A model generated the notes under the pieces. It was not told where the DNA came from and did not search any database. It worked only from the letters and a program-made list of their open reading frames with translations. The position numbers were made by a program, and so were the translations under genes. A stretch of 10,694 nucleotides of DNA, taken from contig BNUY01000110.1 of assembly GCA_025997715.1 (NCBI GenBank), positions 1 through 10,694 of the forward strand. Direction: 5' to 3'. Each line of letters opens with the position of its first letter. The first letter of the stretch is position 1. Positions 5,933 to 10,694 of the stretch are shown here, piece by piece. The DNA is from Spirochaetia bacterium (GTDB taxonomy: Bacteria; Spirochaetota; Spirochaetia; Treponematales; Breznakiellaceae).

Positions 5933-7218
5933 TGCGCGATCCCATCGCCCCAATCGCACTGAATCGCCTGATCGAGCCGGACCTGCAGCCCGACTATGCC
6001 CGGCTGGTCCTGCGCCCCTTCGTGCCCACGGCGGACCGGATACGCCATGTGGCGGACCGGGTGGCCGCCCTGCCGGAAGATACTATCCAGTTGGAACTGG
6101 AGCAGGTGATCGCCGGGTTCAGCGCGGATCACGGGGACCTTATCGGAAACTTCAGGGAACACCTGGCCATGGCGGAGGAGCTTGAGGATTGCAGCCTGAG
6201 TCCTGCGGGGCGGCTTTTGGTTGGGGCCTATTTCACCATGGAATATGCTTTTGAAGCTACGGCGCTGTTTAATCCGTCAATTGTGGAAGCGCCGGACAAC
6301 GCAGAAACACTGCGTGACGCAGAAATACAGCGCGGCGCAGAAAGTCTGCGCTTCATCATGAGCACCCGTTCCGTGGGGGAAGGCCATATCTCGTCGATTT
6401 CCTTCAGGACCGGAATGATTGATGCGGCAGGATTGCTAAGCATCGATCCCGTGGGACGCACCGCCGAATTAGGCGCCTGTCATACAAACGGCGTGGAAAC
6501 AATACTGTTTCGTAAAGAAACCCGGCTTTCCGAACGGCTCCTCTTCCCCGTATCGGCGGAGGAACAGAACGGCATTGAGGACGCCCGGTTTGTCCGCTTC
6601 ATCAATGATGATGGCAGCGTCTGTTATTACGCGACCTATACGGCCTACGACGGGAAAAACATTCTCCCAAAGCTGATAGCAACCACCGATTTCCTGCAAT
6701 TCCGCATACAAAACCTGGGGGGCGTCATGGCGGTGAACAAGGGGATGGCCCTCTTTCCCCGGAAAATCAACGGCAGGTATGCCATGCTCTCTAGGGTGGA
6801 CGGGGAAAGCATTTTTATCATGTTTTCCGACGACCTGCTTGTCTGGAACGAAGCGGAAAAGATCGTCTCCCCGCAGTATCCCTGGGAGTACACCCAGATA
6901 GGGAACTGCGGCTCCCCCCTGGAAACGGCGGAAGGCTGGCTGGTGCTGACCCACGGCGTAGGATCACTGCGGCGCTATTCCATTGGCGCCCTGCTCCTGG
7001 ACAAAGCGGACCCGTCCCAGGTGATAGGCCGCTTGGCGGAACCCCTGATTTCCCCCGGCGAACGGGAGCGGACGGGCTATGTGCCGAACGTGGTGTACAC
7101 CTGCGGGTCTATCATCCGGAACGGCCGGCTGGTTATCCCCTACGGGAGCGCGGACAGGTCTATTGCGTTTATTACCGTGGATGTGGGGGAGTTGCTGGAG
7201 ACGATATATTCCATTTGA
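5929..7218 (+). CDS. GH130 family glycoside phosphorylase/hydrolase (beta-mannoside-type)
   Basis: This 429-aa protein is a five-bladed beta-propeller enzyme of family GH130. Recognisable blocks are NPSIV (residue 115 on), SLRFIMSTRSVGEGHISSI (139-157), NGIEDARF with G215/E217/D218 (D218 in the position of the family's general acid), GNCGSPLETAEGWLVLTHGVG (325 on) and ERTGYVPNVVYTCG near the end. Characterised members mostly phosphorolyse beta-mannosides such as beta-1,4- or beta-1,2-linked units, releasing mannose 1-phosphate; some are hydrolases. I cannot assign the linkage or choose between the two. It starts with ATG ATG at 5929/5932 behind GGGAGG, overlapping the upstream GT stop, so the pair is co-translated. 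No export signal. Two oddities: an 18-bp triple repeat at 6300-6353, and a C-terminus (FITVDVGELLETIYSI) whose DNA is duplicated at 8113-8151. Confidence 0.9.
   Translation: MMRDPIAPIALNRLIEPDLQPDYARLVLRPFVPTADRIRHVADRVAALPEDTIQLELEQVIAGFSADHGDLIGNFREHLAMAEELEDCSLSPAGRLLVGAYFTMEYAFEATALFNPSIVEAPDNAETLRDAEIQRGAESLRFIMSTRSVGEGHISSISFRTGMIDAAGLLSIDPVGRTAELGACHTNGVETILFRKETRLSERLLFPVSAEEQNGIEDARFVRFINDDGSVCYYATYTAYDGKNILPKLIATTDFLQFRIQNLGGVMAVNKGMALFPRKINGRYAMLSRVDGESIFIMFSDDLLVWNEAEKIVSPQYPWEYTQIGNCGSPLETAEGWLVLTHGVGSLRRYSIGALLLDKADPSQVIGRLAEPLISPGERERTGYVPNVVYTCGSIIRNGRLVIPYGSADRSIAFITVDVGELLETIYSI
6300..6353 (+). repeat. Three tandem 18-bp units in frame in the GH130 gene
   Basis: The units begin at 6300, 6318 and 6336, each starting CGCAGAAA. 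They encode AETLRD, AEIQRG and AESLRF (residues 125-142). Unit 1 is a hairpin CGCAG-5 nt-CTGCG; unit 3 is a perfect one, GCGCAGA-AAG-TCTGCGC (6335-6351). Family members usually have a short PHPDQSG-type turn here before SLRF, so two units appear to be an expansion. Confidence 0.55.
7165..7203 (+). repeat. Direct repeat copy 1 (GH130 3' end)
   Basis: This 39-bp segment in the last codons of GH130 (AFITVDVGELLET) recurs at 8113-8151 with three mismatches (36/39). The two copies are 948 bp apart in the same orientation and bracket the toxin-antitoxin island. Confidence 0.8.
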
Positions 7219-7264
7219 GGGGATTTTATGGTACACTTTGGGGTAAACTTGGCTTTATTACGGT

Positions 7265-7345
7265 CTAAGCAACGATTGCAAGCGTCGCAAAGGCTTCCAT
7301 GAGGCAACTCAGTATTTCCAGCGGGATGATGGGGTGCACCGTCAT
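7265..7345 (-). CDS. Micro-ORF, 26-aa hydrophobic peptide
   Basis: An ATG on the minus strand (7345-7343) follows a perfect AGGAGG (7356-7351) with 5 nt between. It opens a frame for MTVHPIIPLEILSCLMEAFA plus TLAIVA, ending in TAG. The peptide is mostly hydrophobic and could form one short membrane helix. It lies 25 bp downstream of the truncated PIN gene on the same strand, so it could be the last cistron of that operon. It may instead be the beginning of a gene cut by rearrangement, since only the translation-initiation region looks strong. I recognise no family. Confidence 0.35.
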   Translation of the reverse strand: MTVHPIIPLEILSCLMEAFATLAIVA

Positions 7346-7369
7346 GTCAGCCTCCTATAGTCCATTTCT

Positions 7370-7696
7370 CTAAAATGGATTTTTGATAGTCAACCGGTCT
7401 TCGATGAACTGCCCGTCCTGCATATCCTCGGAATAGACGGTTACGCAATCGTTTTCCAGTGCCGATGCGAGAATCAGACTGTCCCACCACGAATAGTGAT
7501 ATTTTTCTTTGAGGAGCAAACTATCGTTGATTGTTGCGGTAGTTATTGAAGAAACTTGTAAAATGCCTTGTAGTTCAAAAATATATTTTGATATTAAGTT
7601 ATGTGCAACTTTGTGTTTTGATAATATTGAATAGACCTCATTTAACACTTGCGCACTAATATGAATGTCATTATAACCATATTTATTTCTTGCCTT
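7370..7696 (-). pseudogene. VapC-like PIN-domain toxin lacking its N-terminus
   Basis: The frame is open from 7696 (just after an in-frame TGA at 7699-7697) and reads NDIHISAQVLNEVYSILSKH, then EKYHYSWWDSLILASALEND and CVTVYSEDMQDGQ, ending LTIKNPF. This is the C-terminal two-thirds of a PIN ribonuclease. Counting from the GTG at 7648, E4, D56 and D75/D78 match the second to fourth acidic positions. The opening strand with the first essential Asp (the FIDTNV-type motif, about 30-40 residues) is absent: only a few codons separate ISAQVLNEV from the antitoxin stop. No ATG or SD serves this frame; only a GTG at 7648 remains. The toxin is therefore probably inactive. Locally AT-rich. Confidence 0.7.
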
Positions 7697-8006
7697 TCAT
7701 ACAGCCTAATCGATTTATACACTCGTCATATATTTCATCGCGCGTAATTTTTCTGTATCCCTCTCCAATGTGTATAGGATTATTCAAGCATGACTCGGGA
7801 TCATCCCACGATTTTGCAATATGAACGGGATTTTTCGTGCCGGAAGTGAGTCCTTGCCATACTTTGTGTTCGTTTTGCGTTTCCTCCGCAGTTTCTTCTG
7901 CAACCGGCATTATGAGAATTTCAAGTTTCCGGTCAAGAAATGACTTTGGCAACGCAAACAAGGTATTGAGCCGATTGCCATCTATAATTTTTCGCACTAC
8001 TTCCAT
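7683..8006 (-). CDS. Antitoxin of a VapBC-like (PIN) module
   Basis: The 107-aa protein begins MEVVRKIIDGNRLNTLFALP and continues KSFLDRKLEILIMPV. This is the N-terminal pattern of small antitoxins found just upstream of PIN toxins: a short beta/alpha DNA-binding segment with an IDGN turn. A polar acidic linker follows, then a C-terminal NPIHIGEGYRKITRDEIYDE of the kind that wraps the toxin. Its usual role would be to neutralise the toxin and repress the operon. The frame is intact, although its partner downstream is truncated. No SD precedes the ATG; the promoter's -10 box ends 6 nt before it, so the mRNA should start at or next to the A of the ATG. The last residues (CMKGKK) may derive from rearrangement at the junction with the broken toxin. 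Confidence 0.65.
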   Translation of the reverse strand: MEVVRKIIDGNRLNTLFALPKSFLDRKLEILIMPVAEETAEETQNEHKVWQGLTSGTKNPVHIAKSWDDPESCLNNPIHIGEGYRKITRDEIYDECINRLGCMKGKK

Positions 8007-8012
8007 ACGGTG

Positions 8013-8041
8013 ATAATACTTGATTTACCGTGAATTGTCAA
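8013..8041 (-). promoter_or_regulatory. Strong sigma-70 promoter of the antitoxin, leaderless geometry
   Basis: On the minus strand: consensus TTGACA (8041-8036), a 17-bp spacer, TATTAT (8018-8013), then CACCGT and ATG. Standard spacing puts +1 at 8006, the A of the start codon. There is no room for an SD. Confidence 0.65.
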
Positions 8042-8058
8042 GTCGGTCGTCGTTCTAC

Positions 8059-8074
8059 CCCCGCAGCAGCGGGG
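8059..8074. repeat. GC hairpin upstream of the antitoxin promoter
   Basis: CCCCGC-AGCA-GCGGGG is a perfect 6-bp stem with a tetraloop. It lies 17 bp upstream of the -35 box and near the edge of the toxin-antitoxin island. No T-run follows on either strand, so it is not an intrinsic terminator. It may be an operator or part of the junction. Confidence 0.35.
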
Positions 8075-8085
8075 CATAGAAGACA

Positions 8086-8169
8086 ATGACGACACAAACA
8101 GCGAAGAAAAACGCGTTTATTACCGTGGGGGTGGGGGAGTTGCTGGACACGCTGCGGAGCCTCCGGTAA
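8086..8169 (+). pseudogene. Remnant: second GH130 3' end, contains direct repeat copy 2 (8113-8151)
   Basis: The open frame encodes a 27-aa tail ending NAFITVGVGELLDTLRSLR then TAA. From NAFITV on it is the same reading frame as the GH130 C-terminus (AFITVDVGELLETIYSI). Copy 2 covers 8113-8151; upstream of it the similarity stops abruptly. Either the original GH130 tail was displaced when the toxin-antitoxin island entered, or a second GH130 copy was deleted down to its tail. An ATG at 8086 exists but has no SD, so translation is unlikely. Confidence 0.6.
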
Positions 8170-8174
8170 AAGCA

Positions 8175-9368
8175 TTAAAAGCCCCGTATCTTTTCCCCAA
8201 AGAGCATATTTTGGTAACACCTCAAACAGCCGGGGAACATTCCCCCCGGGCAGGCGTTGATCGTCTTCCGGAAAAGGTTTGCGCGGTCGCCGTTGTAGAT
8301 TTCCGTGAAGGAGCTTTCCTTGATGTTCCCCAGGATATAATCGGGATAGTCTGCGCAAAAATGGATGTCCCCATTGTAGTTGATGTTTGCCTGGCACCAG
8401 GGGACAATGCAGCGGTTGCGCACCGCCTCTTCTAAATTTGCGTAGTAGGTATTGGTCTTTTCAGGGTTCAGCACCGGGACGGTAAGAATCGGGTGACCGT
8501 AGTTTTTTTTGTGGAGGCTCTTAAGAATGTGGTGAAGTTTTTCTCCGTCGATATTTTTGTTATACCCCGTATTGTACGCTTCAAGACAATCACTGCCGGT
8601 GTTAAGTTTTTCCTTCATAAAACGGCGATGGGCAGCAACGATACTATCGTTGGTGTAGGTTCCCAGATTGAAAACATGCAGATCCAGGTTTAAGCCCCGG
8701 GTCGCCTCCGCAAGGTTTTCGATGTCAAGGTAATTCATGTTCGTTACCACGGTAACAATACTGATGATGGGGTGTTTTCTCTTTTGTTTTTTCTTCTCCC
8801 GGCTTACCGCTTCTATCCCCCGGATAACCCGCTGGTAGGAACCCTTGCCGCGCATGGCATCGTTGGTTTCCTCGAAGCCGTCAAGGGACACAAAGATGGC
8901 ACTCCACCCATCCCGGACAATTTGTTCGGCGTGCTGCTCAAGAAGGGTGCCGTTGGTATTGATGCTTACAAAAAGGCCCTTTTCCACCATGTACTTTGCC
9001 AGGGGTATCAAATCGGGATATAAAAAAGGTTCGCCGCCCCAGAGGTAGATTACCGGTTTCCGCGGGGCCAGTTCGTCCACGATTTCCTTGTACCGTTCCA
9101 GGGAGACGAGTTTTTTTGAATCCTCAGCGGGATGGCCGTTTTTCATCACCCCATTATCTCCCCATTGTCCGCACATGACACAGCGGAGGTTACACAGGGG
9201 GGTGAGTTTAAAATACACCAGACTGAGGTTTTTCATGTGGTTAAAACCATACCCGTGCCGGGGGAATAGCCGTGCACAGGCCATCCTGAAAAAGCCCTGG
9301 CTCATTTTCACAGATAAAGAGAGCTTTTTGGTAAAGAGCATGGGAATAACCGTATTGTTTTGCTTCAT
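8175..9368 (-). CDS. Radical SAM protein with C-terminal SPASM-like cysteine cluster
   Basis: The protein has 397 aa. The SAM-binding [4Fe-4S] motif is C59-N-L-R-C63-V-M-C66. It is followed by the GGEP motif (YLWGGEPFLYPDL, 111-114), NTNGTLL and FVSLDGFEE, a normal radical SAM partial TIM barrel. The tail holds six further cysteines (C320, C325, C338, C373, C381, C384) around NYNGDIHFCADYPDYILGNI, the layout of a SPASM auxiliary-cluster domain. Such enzymes modify peptides or proteins, or act as anaerobic sulfatase-type maturases; no precursor peptide or sulfatase gene is next to it, so the substrate is unknown. About 45 residues precede the core, without a clear membrane segment. No SD lies before the ATG, but a promoter ends 6 nt upstream, so the mRNA is probably leaderless. 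It is divergent from the sugar ABC operon. Confidence 0.88.
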   Translation of the reverse strand: MKQNNTVIPMLFTKKLSLSVKMSQGFFRMACARLFPRHGYGFNHMKNLSLVYFKLTPLCNLRCVMCGQWGDNGVMKNGHPAEDSKKLVSLERYKEIVDELAPRKPVIYLWGGEPFLYPDLIPLAKYMVEKGLFVSINTNGTLLEQHAEQIVRDGWSAIFVSLDGFEETNDAMRGKGSYQRVIRGIEAVSREKKKQKRKHPIISIVTVVTNMNYLDIENLAEATRGLNLDLHVFNLGTYTNDSIVAAHRRFMKEKLNTGSDCLEAYNTGYNKNIDGEKLHHILKSLHKKNYGHPILTVPVLNPEKTNTYYANLEEAVRNRCIVPWCQANINYNGDIHFCADYPDYILGNIKESSFTEIYNGDRANLFRKTINACPGGMFPGCLRCYQNMLFGEKIRGF

Positions 9369-9374
9369 GACAAG

Positions 9375-9402
9375 AGTATATCAGAGTAAGGAAAGATTGC
9401 AA
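9375..9402 (-). promoter_or_regulatory. Promoter of the radical SAM gene, leaderless geometry
   Basis: Minus strand: TTGCAA (9402-9397), 16 bp, TATACT (9380-9375), then CTTGTC and ATG. The predicted +1 is 9368, the A of the start codon. The arrangement is the same as at the antitoxin promoter. Confidence 0.5.
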
Positions 9403-9522
9403 CCGGCCAAAAACAGTACTATACCTCTGTTTAGGAGAACGAACATTTTGCGCAAAATGAGAATCCTGACAAAAGAATACCACAATTAACAAGATAGTTA
9501 CAACAATTTTATTTGCGTGCAT
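9400..9522 (-). pseudogene. Possible 5' remnant of a secreted-protein gene
   Basis: A minus-strand frame opens MHANKIVVTILLIVVFFCQD, followed by SHFAQNVRSP. That is a textbook signal peptide: a short basic start, a hydrophobic core and an FAQ-type signal peptidase I site. It continues open to 9241 but runs out of frame into the radical SAM gene and has no recognisable mature domain. The frame therefore looks like the truncated start of an exported protein, or a chance hydrophobic ORF. Translation signals are weak (GGAA before the ATG). Confidence 0.25.
9444..9459. promoter_or_regulatory. 16-bp perfect palindrome, candidate operator
   Basis: CATTTTGCGCAAAATG is fully self-complementary with a central CG, the form favoured by LacI-family regulators, which often control ribose-type ABC operons. 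It lies between two divergent genes, 76 bp from the radical SAM start and 87 bp from the permease start. It overlaps the FAQ codons of the possible signal-peptide remnant, so part of its symmetry could be coincidental. Confidence 0.4.
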
Positions 9523-9541
9523 GAAATTTCCATATTACCAT
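9513..9541 (+). promoter_or_regulatory. Weak promoter candidate for the sugar ABC operon
   Basis: TTGCGT (9513-9518), 17 bp, TACCAT (9536-9541), 5 nt before the ATG at 9547. The hexamers are only moderate matches. It is listed because no better promoter and no SD precede the gene, and the geometry resembles the two other leaderless candidates. Confidence 0.25.
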
Positions 9542-9546
9542 AGATT

Positions 9547-10581
9547 ATGATGAATGGAAATGTTTCACCTGACAGAAATGGCGGGAGTGTCCGCGCGGTT
9601 TTAGGCCGGTTTATTCAGCGGCAGGAGAGCAGCATCATTATCATGCTCATCCTGTACATGGGCGCGGTGACCCTGGTAAACCCCACGTTTAGCTCCGGCG
9701 CAAACCTGTTCAATGTGCTGCGTTCCTCCGGCTTTACCCTGATTACCGTAATCGGTATGACCTTTATTCTTATCACCGGCGGCCTCGACTTGTCCGTCGG
9801 GTCGGTACTGGCCCTTGGGGGAGTTATCACCGGGATGGCGTGCCGCACGGGGCTGCCGGTACCCGCTGCCATTATGCTGGGCTTAGGTATGGGCCTGCTC
9901 ATCGGGTTTCTCAACGGCATCATCATTGTAAAAAGCGGTATACCGCCGCTGATTGTTACCCTCGGGATGCAGTACGCCGCAAAGGGCCTCGTACAGGTGT
10001 TGACAAAGGGTGTGCCGATTTATCCGCTGCCCGCCGCCATAAAGGCAATCGAAAAGTTCCGTTTTATCGGGCTGCCGGCGGTGGTGCTGTTCGCGTTAGG
10101 GATTGCCGTTATAGGACACATCGTTCTTTCCAGTACCGAGTTCGGGCGGAGTATCTACGCCCTCGGCGGCAACCGGGAGGCGGCGCGTATCTCCGGCATC
10201 CGCACAAAACGCACGGAGCTTTTGGTGTACACCATCACCGGAGGATTGGCGGCGCTGGCCGGCATATTCATTACGGCCCGGCTCGGTTCGGCGGAAGCGG
10301 CGGCGGGTACCGGTTACGAGCTGACCGTTATCTGCGCGGCCATCATCGGAGGTACTTCAACCTTCGGCGGTACCGGCTCCATACTGGGCTCCGTACTGGG
10401 GGCGTTCTTCATGGAAGTGCTGACCAACTCACTCACCCTGATGCACATTTCGGTGTATTGGCAAAACCTTGTTGTCGGCACCATCCTGATTCTGGCGGTG
10501 CTGCTGGACCAATACAAACGGCGTTTGATAATGCGGCAGGCCCTGCGCAGTGTCGGTAAGGCGGAAAGCGCCCATGACTGA
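9547..10581 (+). CDS. Sugar ABC transporter permease, RbsC-like
   Basis: This 344-aa membrane protein belongs to the BPD_transp_2 (RbsC/XylH/MglC) group of carbohydrate importers. After a polar 30-residue N-terminus come about eight to ten hydrophobic segments. The family motif ITGGLDLSVGSVLALGGVI lies in the second to third segments. The cytoplasmic loop GGNREAARISGIRTKR probably contacts the ATPase. Near the C-terminus is the conserved CAAIIGGTSTFGGTGSILGS. It acts in the inner membrane and forms the channel for a ribose- or galactose-type sugar brought by a periplasmic binding protein not seen in this window. Two ATGs (9547, 9550) lack an SD, so the exact start is uncertain. The 3' end overlaps the ATPase gene by 8 bp, indicating one operon. 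Gene order permease-ATPase differs from the classic rbsDACB order. Confidence 0.92.
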   Translation: MMNGNVSPDRNGGSVRAVLGRFIQRQESSIIIMLILYMGAVTLVNPTFSSGANLFNVLRSSGFTLITVIGMTFILITGGLDLSVGSVLALGGVITGMACRTGLPVPAAIMLGLGMGLLIGFLNGIIIVKSGIPPLIVTLGMQYAAKGLVQVLTKGVPIYPLPAAIKAIEKFRFIGLPAVVLFALGIAVIGHIVLSSTEFGRSIYALGGNREAARISGIRTKRTELLVYTITGGLAALAGIFITARLGSAEAAAGTGYELTVICAAIIGGTSTFGGTGSILGSVLGAFFMEVLTNSLTLMHISVYWQNLVVGTILILAVLLDQYKRRLIMRQALRSVGKAESAHD

Positions 10582-10694
10582 AAGCGCCGCGCCCATACTT
10601 GCCATACGCAATGTTACTAAAAAGTTTATGGGTACCGTTGCGTTACGTGATGTTTCCCTTGAACTGTATCGCAACGAAATACTCGGCATAATCG
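10574..10694 (+). CDS. Sugar ABC transporter ATPase, RbsA/MglA-like (5' part only)
   Basis: Forty codons are visible before the window ends: ILAIRNVTKKFMGTVALRDV followed by SLELYRNEILGII. This is the standard opening of an ABC ATPase, with the aromatic A-loop position in the KKF segment, and stops just before the Walker A motif. Family members paired with RbsC-like permeases are about 500 aa with two ATPase cassettes. The ATG lies inside the last codons of the permease (8-bp overlap), consistent with translational coupling. The substrate cannot be inferred from this part. Confidence 0.9.
   Translation, partial: MTESAAPILAIRNVTKKFMGTVALRDVSLELYRNEILGII

Noticed and set aside
4955..5959. 334-codon open frame antisense to the GT4 gene (likewise 3554-4561)
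   Set aside because: These are shadow frames created by GC-rich third positions of the sense gene; compositions are atypical (Gly/Arg/Glu rich) with no domain.
6300..6353. CRISPR-like array
   Set aside because: The units are contiguous 18-mers without spacers and lie inside a coding frame.
7228..7302. 24-codon plus-strand ORF after GH130 with a GAGGGG SD-like site
   Set aside because: It overlaps the better minus-strand micro-ORF and its peptide shows no clear property; chance is likely.
8059..8074. Intrinsic terminator
   Set aside because: The stem is good but no T-run follows on either strand.

Overview
The window is a mixed stretch of bacterial chromosome of moderate to high GC with several AT-richer patches. 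Gene content, mostly clean Shine-Dalgarno (SD) sites and mobile-element debris fit an anaerobic host-associated bacterium. A Spirochaetota (termite-gut Treponema-like) origin is my best guess, but it is inference; no single marker proves it.

Layout. (1) 1-545, minus strand: a decayed IS4-family transposase, with several frame changes and a 15-bp perfect palindrome inserted in its YREK signature. (2) 546-850: no gene, two weak hairpins. (3) 896-1507, plus: an AT-rich phage/ICE-type fragment resembling an LPD3 'polyvalent protein' domain, overlapping comF (1500-2225), a double zinc-ribbon phosphoribosyltransferase. (4) 2230-3390, minus: an aldo/keto reductase with a C-terminal 2x[4Fe-4S] domain, convergent with comF across only 4 bp. 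(5) 3391-3616: back-to-back divergent promoters, then a leader with four consecutive inverted repeats before the next gene. (6) 3617-7218, plus: a two-gene operon, a GT4 glycosyltransferase fused to an (alpha/alpha)6-like domain, then a GH130 enzyme with a 4-bp overlap. Together they look like a make-and-break (synthesis/phosphorolysis) pair for a mannose-type glycan. (7) 7219-8170: a small island holding a VapBC-like module on the minus strand (intact antitoxin, toxin lacking its N-terminus) and a 26-codon micro-ORF. It is bracketed by two copies of the GH130 3' end (36/39 identical). (8) 8175-9368, minus: a radical SAM/SPASM-like enzyme. (9) 9369-9546: a divergent intergenic region with a 16-bp perfect palindrome and possibly a secreted-protein gene remnant. 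(10) 9547-10694, plus: a sugar ABC importer (RbsC-like permease, then the start of an RbsA/MglA-like ATPase cut by the window edge).

Two themes stand out. First, small palindromic or tandem units sit inside open reading frames (transposase, GH130, GT linker) without breaking frame. Second, the antitoxin and the radical SAM gene each have a good promoter whose -10 box ends exactly 6 nt before the ATG and no SD, which predicts leaderless mRNAs. No single clearly new defence or biosynthetic system is evident. The best leads are the GT4-(alpha/alpha)6/GH130 pair with its structured leader, the 3'-end duplication around the toxin-antitoxin island, and the in-frame palindromes.
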